From NCBI GenBank assembly GCA_046566065.1, contig JBKHXK010000005.1, positions 25,170-89,169 on the forward strand: a stretch of DNA of 64,000 nt, written 5' to 3'. The notes beneath the pieces are model-generated. The model worked only from the letters and a program-made list of their open reading frames with translations, did not search any database and had not been told where the DNA came from. The position numbers were made by a program, and so were the translations under genes. Positions 8,185 to 16,851 of this stretch are shown here, in pieces. Each line of letters opens with the position of its first letter. Position 1 is the stretch's first letter. The stretch is from MB1-2 sp046566065 (GTDB lineage: Bacteria; Actinomycetota; CADDZG01; WHSQ01).

Positions 8185-9804
8185 ATGACGCGCAAGGTGC
8201 TTCTTCTCGGCCTCGACGGCATCACCTACTCGGTCCTGAAACCGGCCTTCGAGGTTGGGCACATGCCCCGTTACAAGGAGCTGCTGGACCGGAGCGCGTC
8301 GGGCATCCTGACCTCGACCGTTCCCCCTTACACGCCCCCGGGTTGGACGTCGATCTTCACCGGCGTGAACCCCGGCAAGCACGGGATCTTCGGGTTCACG
8401 CTCGGCAACGTGCAGCAGAACCGGGGCCTCGTCCGGCTCGACAAGGTGACCGCACCCGCGATCTGGAACGTCGCCAACGCGCAGGGCAAACGCATAGGTC
8501 TCTTCAACATCCCGATGACCTACCCGGCCCCCCCGGTGGACGGCTGGGCGATTTCGGGGATGCTGACTCCCGAGGGCGGCGGACAGACGCCGGAGCGCTT
8601 CACGCACCCCGAGTCGCTGCGCGACGAGCTCATCTCTCGGACCGGCTCGTACGAGATCGACATCGAGGTCGATTACGCCGAGGACTGGAAGTCGACCGAC
8701 ATCATCGAGCGCCTCTCGCGCAACCTGGCGACGAAGCGCGCCGCGCTCAAGCATCTGTTGGAGAGCGAAGGCGACCTCCCGATCCTGTTCGCGGTGCTCG
8801 AGCAACCGGATCGCTTGATGCACGTCCACTACAAGTACATCGACCCGCGCGAGGACCTATTCCATTCGGAGGCCGCGAAGCCCATACGGGAACGGGCGTG
8901 GGCCTTCTTCGACGAGATGGACGAGGTGATCGGGGACCTTCTCGACTGGGCCGGTAACGACTACGTGATCACGATGTCGGACCACGGCTTCGGCCCCAAG
9001 GACAAGAGCGTCAACGTCAACGTCGCTCTGCGCGAATGGGGCTTGCTCACCGTGGGCGGAGCGGGCGGGACCATCACGAAGTCGGCAGGGCTCCGGAAGC
9101 TGGCGCGCCAGGCCAAGAAGGCGCTGCCGAAGTCGGTGTGGCAGAAGGCCAAAGGCGCCGCTCAGTCCTCTATCGACTGGTCGAAGACCAAGGCCTTCTC
9201 GGCCCCCATCCCGCAGCAAGGCATCTACGTGAACCTGGCGGGGCGAGAGCCGAACGGGATCGTCCCGGAGTCCGAGTACGACTCCGTCCGGGACGAGATC
9301 ATCGAGCGCCTCCTCGCGTTGCGCGACCCCGACGACGGCAAGCCGGTCGTCGACAAGGTCCACAAGCGCGAGGAGGTCATGCACGGCCCCCAGGCCGTGA
9401 ACGCTCCGGACCTGTTCCCGGTCTGCCGGGCGTACTCCTACGAGCTCTCCGACGGGATCTACTCGCCCTCGATCCTCGACGACTACCGAGGACTTCCTCG
9501 CGGGTTCCATCACATGGACGGGGTCTTCGGGGTCACCGGCCCGGGTGTCTTCCGCGGCTCGGGCGCCCGGGCGCACCTCTACGACATCGCACCCACCGCT
9601 CTCTACCTGGCGGGCTGCAAGCTGCCCGAGATGGACGGCCGGGTCCTGGAAGAGGTCCTGCCGCCCGATCTCCTCTCCTCCCGGCCGGTCGAGATAGAAG
9701 CGATGGATCTCCCTCTGGCGGGCGAGGGGGCCGAGGTGGCGGCTTACTCCCCGGAGGAAGAGGCCCAGATCGAGGAATCCCTCCGCAACCTCGGCTACCT
9801 CTAA
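8185..9804 (+). CDS. Alkaline-phosphatase-superfamily (type I phosphodiesterase) protein
   Basis: 539 residues, no signal peptide visible. It begins VLLLGLDGITYS (metal Asp11), with the nucleophile segment PPYTPPGWTSIFTGVNPGKHG (Thr50 likely). The second metal site is TMSDHGFGP, the C-terminal site GFHHMDGVF, followed by GPG and DIAPTALYL. It belongs to the nucleotide pyrophosphatase/phosphodiesterase-like branch. It shares WSKTKAFSAPIPQQG and a C-terminal LRNLGYL tail with the protein at 14261-15865, so the two are paralogues. Natural substrate unknown; a phosphodiester in an envelope polymer or its precursor is a reasonable guess from context. Confidence 0.85.
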   Translation: MTRKVLLLGLDGITYSVLKPAFEVGHMPRYKELLDRSASGILTSTVPPYTPPGWTSIFTGVNPGKHGIFGFTLGNVQQNRGLVRLDKVTAPAIWNVANAQGKRIGLFNIPMTYPAPPVDGWAISGMLTPEGGGQTPERFTHPESLRDELISRTGSYEIDIEVDYAEDWKSTDIIERLSRNLATKRAALKHLLESEGDLPILFAVLEQPDRLMHVHYKYIDPREDLFHSEAAKPIRERAWAFFDEMDEVIGDLLDWAGNDYVITMSDHGFGPKDKSVNVNVALREWGLLTVGGAGGTITKSAGLRKLARQAKKALPKSVWQKAKGAAQSSIDWSKTKAFSAPIPQQGIYVNLAGREPNGIVPESEYDSVRDEIIERLLALRDPDDGKPVVDKVHKREEVMHGPQAVNAPDLFPVCRAYSYELSDGIYSPSILDDYRGLPRGFHHMDGVFGVTGPGVFRGSGARAHLYDIAPTALYLAGCKLPEMDGRVLEEVLPPDLLSSRPVEIEAMDLPLAGEGAEVAAYSPEEEAQIEESLRNLGYL

Positions 9805-9824
9805 GCCCAATCGCGCCGGAAAAG

Positions 9825-9844
9825 CGGCGGAAAACGCCGGTTTT
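9825..9844 (+). terminator. Small intrinsic terminator-like hairpin
   Basis: CGGCG-GAAAA-CGCCG (9825-9839) is followed by G and TTTT, 21 bases after the preceding stop codon. The stem is only five base pairs, so efficiency may be low. Confidence 0.45.
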
Positions 9845-9946
9845 ACGGTCCAGTTGGTGGATCGAGGTCCCATCCGAGGCTTGCTTCGTAACCGAATGGA
9901 CATAAGAGGAGTCCAAGGCACGTCCGGTTCTACGAAGGGGGAAGTG

Positions 9947-10333
9947 ATGGCAGAGAGAGTCGCAGCGGGAAAGACGCCGACCCAGATGTTCGCGCTGGTG
10001 TTCGGTGTGGTTTATCTACTGGTAGGGGTGCTCGGTTTCATCAACAAGCCGATCCTCGGGATCTTCGAGGTGAACGCCCTCCACAACATCGTCCACCTGC
10101 TTATCGGTGGTGCTCTGGTGGCCGGGTCGAGCAGGCATGACACGGCCAAGACGGTGAGCCTTGCCGTAGGTGTCGCCTATCTGTTGGTTGCTGTCCTCGG
10201 GTTCGTCGCGACGGACTTCCTGGACGACCTGATCAAGATCAACCAGGCCGACAACTTCCTGCACCTGGTGTCCGGTGCGGTTGCGGTCTACTTCGGGACG
10301 GCCGGAGCCAACGCCAGGACCACAACGGTCTAA
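9947..10333 (+). CDS. DUF4383-type small membrane protein
   Basis: 128 residues with four hydrophobic helices (near residues 14-35, 47-63, 70-90 and 103-118). Two similar halves both contain a YLLVGVLGF / YLLVAVLGF helix and an HNIVHLLIGG / DNFLHLVSGA helix, typical of the DUF4383 family of actinobacterial integral membrane proteins. AAGGGGGAA four bases upstream supports the ATG; an adjacent GTG one codon earlier is also possible. No function is established for the family, and the flanking hairpins suggest it is a single-gene unit. Confidence 0.8.
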   Translation: MAERVAAGKTPTQMFALVFGVVYLLVGVLGFINKPILGIFEVNALHNIVHLLIGGALVAGSSRHDTAKTVSLAVGVAYLLVAVLGFVATDFLDDLIKINQADNFLHLVSGAVAVYFGTAGANARTTTV

Positions 10334-10349
10334 CGGTTCGCTCAGATGG

Positions 10350-10369
10350 GGGCCCGCTTCGGCGGGCCC
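10350..10369. terminator. Bidirectional terminator hairpin between convergent genes
   Basis: GGGCCCGC-TTCG-GCGGGCCC is a perfect eight-pair stem closed by a UUCG tetraloop. It lies between the convergent ends of the DUF4383 gene and the ACT-domain gene. It lacks a U-tract. Confidence 0.5.
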
Positions 10370-10384
10370 TCGGCGCGTCCGCTT

Positions 10385-10762
10385 TCAGACGCGGGCTGCG
10401 GCCTCCAAGTCGTCCACCGCGAAGAGAAGCTCGGTCTCGCCGTCTGCTCGTTTGACCACGTAAGCGGCGGAGATGTCGACACCCTCTTTGGCCAGCTTTC
10501 TGCAATAGCGACCGAGCTCTCCGGGCCGATCGTCCAGAGTGGCGGTCAGGACCGGCCACGATCCCACCACGTTGAAGCCGTTGGAGGCGAGAAGCTCGGC
10601 CGCATCCTCCCCGTCGTCGACCACCAGGTGGATCACGCCTCGACCCTCGAACGTGGACGCGGAGAGGGTTTCGATGTTCACACTCGCCGCCCCGAGCAAC
10701 TCGCCGATCTGGGCAAGGACGCCGGGATTGTCGTCGACGGTGATGATGATCTCCTCCAGCAT
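10385..10762 (-). CDS. Tandem ACT-domain protein
   Basis: 125 residues forming two ACT-like modules. The first begins IIITVDDNPGVLAQIGELLG and the second LTATLDDRPGELGRYCRKLA; each shows the beta-strand, PG turn and helix typical of amino-acid or small-ligand sensing ACT domains. There is no catalytic domain, so it is probably a stand-alone regulator or binding protein. The ATG chosen starts directly at the first ACT strand; longer frames would overlap the divergent kinase leader. Ligand unknown. Confidence 0.8.
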   Translation of the reverse strand: MLEEIIITVDDNPGVLAQIGELLGAASVNIETLSASTFEGRGVIHLVVDDGEDAAELLASNGFNVVGSWPVLTATLDDRPGELGRYCRKLAKEGVDISAAYVVKRADGETELLFAVDDLEAAARV

Positions 10763-10872
10763 GGGCCCAGCGTACTCCTCTTCCGGAGCCGGTTGCACAG
10801 ACTTCTGAGGTAGGAGAAAGGCCCCTTGGTAGGGTCGGACGAGCTTGATCCGGAAGGGCGGCTGGAGGGTAG

Positions 10873-12792
10873 ATGATCGACGGGGACAGCCACATCGAAC
10901 AGCGCGTGCGAGCTCACACGCTGTTCCACCTGAACCCCGATGCCGTTTTCTGTCTGAGCCCATCCGGCGAGGTCGTGGACGTGAACGAAGCCGCCGCCAA
11001 GGTGGCCGGGCGTCCACGCGACGAGATGATCGGGGCCCACTTCTCGGAGTTCTTCGGTCCCGAACAACTTCCTCTGGCGGCGGAGACCTTCACCCAGGTC
11101 GCGGGGGGTGAAGGGGTCACCCACCAGACACTCAGCATCACGCGGCCCGACGGCACCGAGGTCGCCCTAGACGTCAGCGCATTCCCCAGCGTCGTCGACG
11201 CCCGGCTGGTTGGCATCTACGGGATCGCCCGCGATGTGACGGAGCGCGTGAGGGAGCGCGAGGAACTGCGGCTCAGCGCGGCGGCCCTTCGAGAAAGCGA
11301 GAACCTCGTCCGCCAGTTGATCGACAACATCGGCGGTGTGTTCTATCTGGCCGACCCCGGCATGAAGCCGGTGTTCGTGAGCCCGCAGTACGAAGAGGTG
11401 TGGGGTCAGACCGTCGAGGAGGCCTTGAGTCGTCCCAGTGCCTGGCTGGAGGTGATCCACCCAGACGATCGGGCTCGCGTGGTGGAGACCATCGACGGAG
11501 CGAGCCGGTTCGACGTCGAGTACCGACTGGTCCGATCCGACGGCTCGATCAGGTGGATCCGCGATAAGGGCTTCCCGGTTACGGACGAGGCCGGACAGGT
11601 GATCCGCATAGCGGGCATCGCCGAGGATGTGACCTCTCAGAAGCTCCTCGAGGATCAGCTCAGGCAAGCGCAGAAGATGGAGTCGGTCGGGCAGCTCGCA
11701 GGCGGTGTGGCGCACGACTTCAACAACCTGCTGCTTGTGATCATGAGCGCGGCCCGCTTCCTGGAAGAAGACATGCCTGATGAGGACCCGGGCCGCGAGG
11801 ACATCAGGCTGATCGTGGATGCGGCAGAGCGTGGGGCGTCGCTCGTCCGCCATCTGTTGGCGTTCAGCCGGCGTCAGATCGTCAACCCGAAGGTACTGAA
11901 CGTGAACGACGTTATCGACGAGGTCGAGCCTTTGCTTCGTCGGAGCGTGGGAGAGAGGGTCGAGTTCCTGCTCAATCGGGCTCCCGATCTCGCCATGACC
12001 AAGATCGATCCGAACCAGCTGGGCCATGTCCTCATGAACCTCGTCGTCAACGCCGGCAATTCGATGCCTCAGGGGGGCACCCTCAGCATCGACACGGGAA
12101 ACGTCGTGATCTCGGACGAGGTCGATCAGACCCTCGAGCGGGTGCCGGCCGGCAGCTATGTATGCATCTCCGTATCGGACACGGGTCACGGGATCGAGAG
12201 GGAGAACCTCGATCGCATCTTCGAGCCCTTCTTCTCGACCAGGAACAAGGCCGAGGCGACCGGGCTGGGCCTCTCGATGGCCTACGGGATCGTCAGCCAG
12301 GCCGGGGGACGGATCTCGGTCTACTCGGAGCCGCGCATCGGAAGCACCTTCAAGATCTACCTACCTGCCGTGGAGCAGATCCCCGAGGACACCCCCGTAC
12401 GGCGACCTCCCGGCAAGAAGAGGGACCAGGTCGTGCTGGTCGCCGAAGACGATGCGACGGTGAGTGCTGCGGTGGCCAACATGCTCCGTCGTGAGGGTTT
12501 CAGGGTCCTTCACGCCCCGACCGGCTCCGCCGCGCTCGAGATCTGTCGTTCCAGTGAGGAGCGGATCGATGTGGTCCTCACCGACGTGGTGATGCCCGGC
12601 ATGTCCGGTCGAGAGCTGGGGGTGCACGTGCAGGCAACCAGGCCCGAGACCGCCGTCATCTACATGTCCGGTTACTCCGAAGACATGATCGGTCGGCACG
12701 GCATCCTCCAGGCCGACGACAACTATCTGCAGAAACCCTTCACCTCGGCGGATCTCGTGGGGAAGATCGATCAGGTGTTGCGGAAGCGCTAA
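10873..12792 (+). CDS. Hybrid sensor histidine kinase (PAS-PAS-HisKA-HATPase-receiver)
   Basis: 639 residues, soluble. PAS domains lie at about 15-125 and 145-255 (the second with HPDDRARV and DGSIRWIRDKG). The H-box is GGVAHDFNNLL with H281. The ATPase domain has an N-box (NLVVNAGNSMP), G1 (SDTGHGI), F-box (FEPFFST) and G2 (TGLGLSMAYGI). The C-terminal receiver domain has phospho-acceptor Asp571 (VLTDVVMPG) and Lys621. In the N-box the Asp usual in relatives (NARDAMP) is Asn. No transmembrane segment is visible, so it senses an internal cue. The partner response regulator or Hpt protein is not in the window. GGAGGG lies three bases before the ATG, unusually close. Confidence 0.93.
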   Translation: MIDGDSHIEQRVRAHTLFHLNPDAVFCLSPSGEVVDVNEAAAKVAGRPRDEMIGAHFSEFFGPEQLPLAAETFTQVAGGEGVTHQTLSITRPDGTEVALDVSAFPSVVDARLVGIYGIARDVTERVREREELRLSAAALRESENLVRQLIDNIGGVFYLADPGMKPVFVSPQYEEVWGQTVEEALSRPSAWLEVIHPDDRARVVETIDGASRFDVEYRLVRSDGSIRWIRDKGFPVTDEAGQVIRIAGIAEDVTSQKLLEDQLRQAQKMESVGQLAGGVAHDFNNLLLVIMSAARFLEEDMPDEDPGREDIRLIVDAAERGASLVRHLLAFSRRQIVNPKVLNVNDVIDEVEPLLRRSVGERVEFLLNRAPDLAMTKIDPNQLGHVLMNLVVNAGNSMPQGGTLSIDTGNVVISDEVDQTLERVPAGSYVCISVSDTGHGIERENLDRIFEPFFSTRNKAEATGLGLSMAYGIVSQAGGRISVYSEPRIGSTFKIYLPAVEQIPEDTPVRRPPGKKRDQVVLVAEDDATVSAAVANMLRREGFRVLHAPTGSAALEICRSSEERIDVVLTDVVMPGMSGRELGVHVQATRPETAVIYMSGYSEDMIGRHGILQADDNYLQKPFTSADLVGKIDQVLRKR

Positions 12793-14246
12793 TGCGCTCC
12801 CTCTGCCGTGAACACGGCACGGACCGTTCGCCACAGGATCCATAGGTCCAGCGACAGGGACCAGTTCTGGATGTAGAAGAGGTCGTAGCGAACGTAGTCC
12901 GAGAAGCTCGTCTCGGTGCGCCCGCTGACCTGCCACAACCCCGACATCCCGGGCTTCACCTTCAGTCGGTTGCGCACCCAGTCGTCGTACTGCTCGACCT
13001 CGGAAGGTAGAGCGGGCCGCGGCCCCACCAAGCTCATCTCGCCCCGCAGGACGTTCCACAGCTGCGGCAGCTCGTCGAGGGAGTAACGACGGAGCACCTT
13101 CCCGGCCTTCGTCACGCGCGGGTCGTCGGCGAGCTTGAACAGCAACCCGGGACCCTCGTTGAGATGCTCCAGCTCGGCCCGGCGTTCCTCGGCGTCTGCG
13201 AACATCGAACGGAACTTCCAGCACTCGAAGAGCTCGCCGTCGCGACCCACCCTCACCTGTTTGAAGAACACTCCTCCGGGTGAATCTCTCTTGATCCAGA
13301 GCGCGATCGCGATGAGCACGGGTGAGAGCAGGAGAAGGCCGACCGTCGAACCGAACACGTCGAGGGCACGCTTCATGGTCTTCTGTGCCCGGTCCATCCC
13401 CGTGCGGCGAACGTAGAGGAGGGGCACCCCCGCGACCGACTGAACGATCATGCGCGAGGCCATCAGATCGATCGTCCCGGATGTCATCTGGAGGTCGACG
13501 TCGATGTCCTGCAGCTCCCAGAACAACCGGTTGAGCATGGTGGTGTCGAAGGCGGACGCGGCCACGAGTACGAGGCTCGCGTTCTTCTCTTCGACCAGGT
13601 CCTTCAGTTGCGCGGTGGTCCCGATCACGGTCTTGCCGTCTCCCAGATCGGTGCCGGGAGCGGTCTCGTCGTCGACGAAGCCCAGGATCTTGTAGCCCAG
13701 CCAGCCCTCACGTTCGAGGGTCTTGGCGACCGTCCGGCCCTCGTGGTTGGCGCCGAGGACGATCGTCCGAGTGGTGTCTCCGCCGCGCCTGCGCAGGAAG
13801 TGGAGGGTCTTGCGGACGAACAGGCGTTCACCGCCCACGAACAAGAATCCCGTGACCATCGCGATCAGGGCCCACCCGCGGGCCAGGTTCATGTTGAAGA
13901 TCGAGTCCGCGATGAAGACGACGACCGTGCCCGCTACGACACCGTGGAAGACCTGCTTGAACTCGTTGACGGGGCCCAGCACCTGACGCGGCTCGTAGAG
14001 ACCGTACAGATAGAACAGCAAGATCCAGACCGGGATAGCGGCGAGCGTGATCGCGGTGTAGTCCCAGCGGGCCGCGGGGGCCGCGTCCATGATCTCGAAG
14101 CGGATGATCGAGGCGCCGAACAGGGCTACCGAGACCGCTAGCGCATCCGCGAGCACCCGAAGGGCGATCCGCTTGGCGCTCCGGCGTTGCAACGGTTGGC
14201 GCGCTGCGGGCGTCTGCGGTTCCAAGATCGTGGCGGGCTGTGCCAT
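12789..14246 (-). CDS. Polyprenyl glycosylphosphotransferase (bacterial sugar transferase)
   Basis: 485 residues. Transfers a sugar-1-phosphate from a nucleotide sugar to undecaprenyl phosphate, starting exopolysaccharide or O-antigen repeat units. The N-terminal half has four or five membrane helices and a CoA-binding-like domain (TIVLGANHEGRTVAKTL). The catalytic C-terminal domain begins after a further helix (LDVFGSTVGLLLLSPVLIAI). It contains KFRSM, the DELPQLWNVLRGEMSLVGPR signature and KPGMSGLWQVSGR. It lies 14 bases downstream of the phosphatase-superfamily gene in the same direction, with AAAGGG as ribosome site, and overlaps the histidine kinase gene end by four bases. First sugar unknown. 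Confidence 0.93.
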   Translation of the reverse strand: MAQPATILEPQTPAARQPLQRRSAKRIALRVLADALAVSVALFGASIIRFEIMDAAPAARWDYTAITLAAIPVWILLFYLYGLYEPRQVLGPVNEFKQVFHGVVAGTVVVFIADSIFNMNLARGWALIAMVTGFLFVGGERLFVRKTLHFLRRRGGDTTRTIVLGANHEGRTVAKTLEREGWLGYKILGFVDDETAPGTDLGDGKTVIGTTAQLKDLVEEKNASLVLVAASAFDTTMLNRLFWELQDIDVDLQMTSGTIDLMASRMIVQSVAGVPLLYVRRTGMDRAQKTMKRALDVFGSTVGLLLLSPVLIAIALWIKRDSPGGVFFKQVRVGRDGELFECWKFRSMFADAEERRAELEHLNEGPGLLFKLADDPRVTKAGKVLRRYSLDELPQLWNVLRGEMSLVGPRPALPSEVEQYDDWVRNRLKVKPGMSGLWQVSGRTETSFSDYVRYDLFYIQNWSLSLDLWILWRTVRAVFTAEGAH

Positions 14247-14260
14247 CAGTAGCGCACCCT

Positions 14261-15865
14261 TTACAGGTAGCCGAGGCCCCTGAGGGACTCCTCGATGATC
14301 GCCTCTTCCTCCGCGGAGTAAGGCGAGGCTTCTTCCTCTCGTGCCGATGATAGGGGCGAGGTGGTCCCGATGGGGTGATCCTCGAGGTGGCCGCCGTCGA
14401 ACGCGTCCGTCAGCACCTTGCCGTCCAGGCCCTCGGGCACGTCCAGGCCCGCTTGGTACAGAACCGTCGGCGTCACGTCCATGACCGAGCCGGAGATCGT
14501 CGTGCCGGGGCTCACCCCCGGCCCCGCCACGATCACGATCCCGTCAGGGTGGTGCACCCCCCGTGGAAGGTGACGCAGGTCGGTGAAGGCGTTCGTGTGG
14601 AAGAGCTCGTCGTCTAGCTCGAAGCGATGGTCGCGCAGCACCGGCAACACATCGGGAGCGCCCTTCAACGCATCGCCGTGGAACACGTCCTGCGATCGAT
14701 AGACGCGATCGGTAGCAGGGTGGCCATCCGGGGCTCGGAGGGCCGTGAAGCGCTCCACCAGGTCGTCCTTCAAGGCCTCCAGCTCGTTTGGGTCGACGAT
14801 CCCGTGCTGTTCCCGGCCCTTCAGGTTCACGAAGACGCCCTGCTGCGGGATGGGCGAGGCGAAGGCTTTCGTCTTGCTCCAGTCGATCGCGGCGAAGGTT
14901 CGTCCTTTGGCTTCTCGCGCCACCTTGCGCGGCAGGAAGCGTTTGGCGAGAGGGACGAGCCTGCGGGCCGCCTCCGTCTGCATGGCGCGCGCCGATGGCT
15001 TGAGTTTCAGATAGCCCCATTCGGCCAACAACGCGTTCAGATGGACGCTGACCTCCCAAGCGGTGAAGCCATGGTCGGAGCACACCACGATCCCACCGTC
15101 GGGTCCCGCGTAGTCCTCCAGCAGTCCGACGATGCGATCCATCGCCGCGAAGCACTTCGCAACGGAGGGCCGTAGCCTCTGTCCCTCTGGTGAGGGATAC
15201 AGCTCGTCGTTCGGATCCATGTAGCGGTAGTAGACGTGTTGCAAGCGATCGGGCGCTTCCATGACCGAGAAGACGATCTCGGGGGGGTCCGTCTCGAACA
15301 ATCCGCCGAGGACCTTCTCGCGCTGCTGTATCGAGATGAGGGCGCGATCGCACAGCGCTGCATCGCGCCAGTCCTGTTCGTAGTTGGCGCTGACGTCGAC
15401 CACGTAGCCGGGGGCCCACTCGAGGATCTGGTCCTCCCGGTCGTGTGGATACACGAACCCGCGCTGCTGCTCTCCGTAGCCTGGCGTCATCATCCCCGAG
15501 ACCATCCATCCGTCCAGCTCGCGCGGGGGATAGGTGAGCGGGAGATTGTAGATGCCGGCGCGTGCTCCCTGGGCGTTCGCGATCTCCCAGATCGTGGGGG
15601 CCTTGATCTTGCCGGAGTGGACCAGCTCCTGCGCGTCTTGCGCGTGCCCCTCGATGAACCCGTAGATGCCGTGCCGGCCCGGGTTCACCCCGGTGGCCGC
15701 AGAGGTCCACGCGGGCGGGGTGTAGGTCGGCACGGTCGACTTCAGCGTGCCCCAGGCCCCCTTTTCCTTCAGGCGCTGGAGCCGCGGCATGACCCCCTGC
15801 TCGAACAGCGGGTCGAGCAGGTGCCAGGCGGCCCCGTCCAGTCCGATCACTACGGCTTTTCCCAT
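14261..15865 (-). CDS. Alkaline-phosphatase-superfamily protein, paralogue of the one at 8.2 kb
   Basis: 534 residues without a signal peptide. Metal Asp10 (VVIGLDGAAW), likely nucleophile Thr49 (TYTPPAWTSAATGVNPGRHG), VCSDHGFTAW and the C-terminal GVHHPDG with GPG and DVTPTVLY are all in the usual order. Shared blocks such as SKTKAF and SPIPQQGVFVNLKGRE identify it as a paralogue of 8185-9804. The C-terminal tail is LRGLGYL. The start follows an AGGA at good spacing; an alternative ATG lies three codons upstream. It sits between the sugar transferase and ABC permease genes in one minus-strand run, pointing to an envelope role (inference). Confidence 0.85.
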   Translation of the reverse strand: MGKAVVIGLDGAAWHLLDPLFEQGVMPRLQRLKEKGAWGTLKSTVPTYTPPAWTSAATGVNPGRHGIYGFIEGHAQDAQELVHSGKIKAPTIWEIANAQGARAGIYNLPLTYPPRELDGWMVSGMMTPGYGEQQRGFVYPHDREDQILEWAPGYVVDVSANYEQDWRDAALCDRALISIQQREKVLGGLFETDPPEIVFSVMEAPDRLQHVYYRYMDPNDELYPSPEGQRLRPSVAKCFAAMDRIVGLLEDYAGPDGGIVVCSDHGFTAWEVSVHLNALLAEWGYLKLKPSARAMQTEAARRLVPLAKRFLPRKVAREAKGRTFAAIDWSKTKAFASPIPQQGVFVNLKGREQHGIVDPNELEALKDDLVERFTALRAPDGHPATDRVYRSQDVFHGDALKGAPDVLPVLRDHRFELDDELFHTNAFTDLRHLPRGVHHPDGIVIVAGPGVSPGTTISGSVMDVTPTVLYQAGLDVPEGLDGKVLTDAFDGGHLEDHPIGTTSPLSSAREEEASPYSAEEEAIIEESLRGLGYL

Positions 15866-15888
15866 GCGGGGCATCCTAGAGGTGAGGG

Positions 15889-16848
15889 TCAGGGTTCCTG
15901 CGGCTCCTGCTGGGTGCGCGGATCCAGAACCAGGTGAGCTGCTTCTGCCGCGATGTTGGCCACGATGACGAACGCCGTGGTGACCATGAGAAGCCCGATA
16001 AGCAGGGCCCGGTCGCGGGCGAAGATGGCGTCGTAAAGCATGCTTCCGACCCCGGGGATGCCGTAGATCGTCTCCACGATGATCAACCCCGTGATCAGCT
16101 GGCCCAGGTTGGCCGCGACCAGGGTGATGACCGGTCCGAGAGCGACCTTCATCGCATGGACCCCCACGAGCCTTCGCGTCTGCAGGCCTCGTGCGGCTCC
16201 TGCCTTGATGAACGGCAGGCGCAAGACGTCGTGTAGGTGCGACCTCGTCATCAGGATCACCAGAGCGGTCGTTCCCAGCGAAAGCGAAGTCACCGGAAGG
16301 ACGTATGTCGGCCACTCACTCAGACCGGCGACGGGCAACCAGTTCAGTTGGAAACCGAAGCTGGTCTGTAGGAAATAGGCGAGGACGACGACCGGGATGC
16401 CCAGTACCGCTATCGAGACGGCGTACAACGCGCTGCCTGCCGGACGCCGTCGGTATGCGGCCGCGAAGGCTCCGGCGAGGACCCCGGCTCCGATCTGGAT
16501 CGCGAGCACGGGAAGGATCAGCCGAGCGGTGACGGGGATCGCAGGATCGAGTAGGTCCCTGACCGGGGGCCCGACCCGTTCCACCCCCCTGACGTTGCCC
16601 GGGAAGCTGTTACCGAGGTCTCCCGACAGCAGGTCCTTCAAGAACAGCCCGTACTGCACGATCCAGGGTTCGTTCAGGTTGAACTGATCTCGGATCGCTT
16701 GATAGATCTCCGGATCGGGCCGTCTCGGACCGAACAGCGCTCGGATCGGATCACCCGGAAGCAGGGCGAGACCGCCGTATACGAACAGCGTTAGCAGGAA
16801 CATCGTCAGCACCCCTCGCGCTATGCGGCGGACCAGGAACGGACCCAT
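15889..16848 (-). CDS. ABC transporter permease, DppB/OppB type
   Basis: 319-residue inner-membrane permease of the peptide/nickel transporter class. It starts with a conserved first helix (RRIARGVLTMFLLTLFVYGGLALLPGDP), has an external loop with the ratio of charged residues usual for DppB proteins, and the EAA-type coupling loop (FIKAGAARGLQTRRLVGVHAMK). Five further hydrophobic helices and an end at IFARDRALLIGLLMVTTAF are visible. GGAGG lies eight bases before the ATG (a GTG one codon upstream is possible). It follows the DppC-type permease directly. No ATPase or solute-binding protein is nearby, so the rest of the transporter must be encoded elsewhere. Confidence 0.9.
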   Translation of the reverse strand: MGPFLVRRIARGVLTMFLLTLFVYGGLALLPGDPIRALFGPRRPDPEIYQAIRDQFNLNEPWIVQYGLFLKDLLSGDLGNSFPGNVRGVERVGPPVRDLLDPAIPVTARLILPVLAIQIGAGVLAGAFAAAYRRRPAGSALYAVSIAVLGIPVVVLAYFLQTSFGFQLNWLPVAGLSEWPTYVLPVTSLSLGTTALVILMTRSHLHDVLRLPFIKAGAARGLQTRRLVGVHAMKVALGPVITLVAANLGQLITGLIIVETIYGIPGVGSMLYDAIFARDRALLIGLLMVTTAFVIVANIAAEAAHLVLDPRTQQEPQEP

Positions 16849-16851
16849 CAC

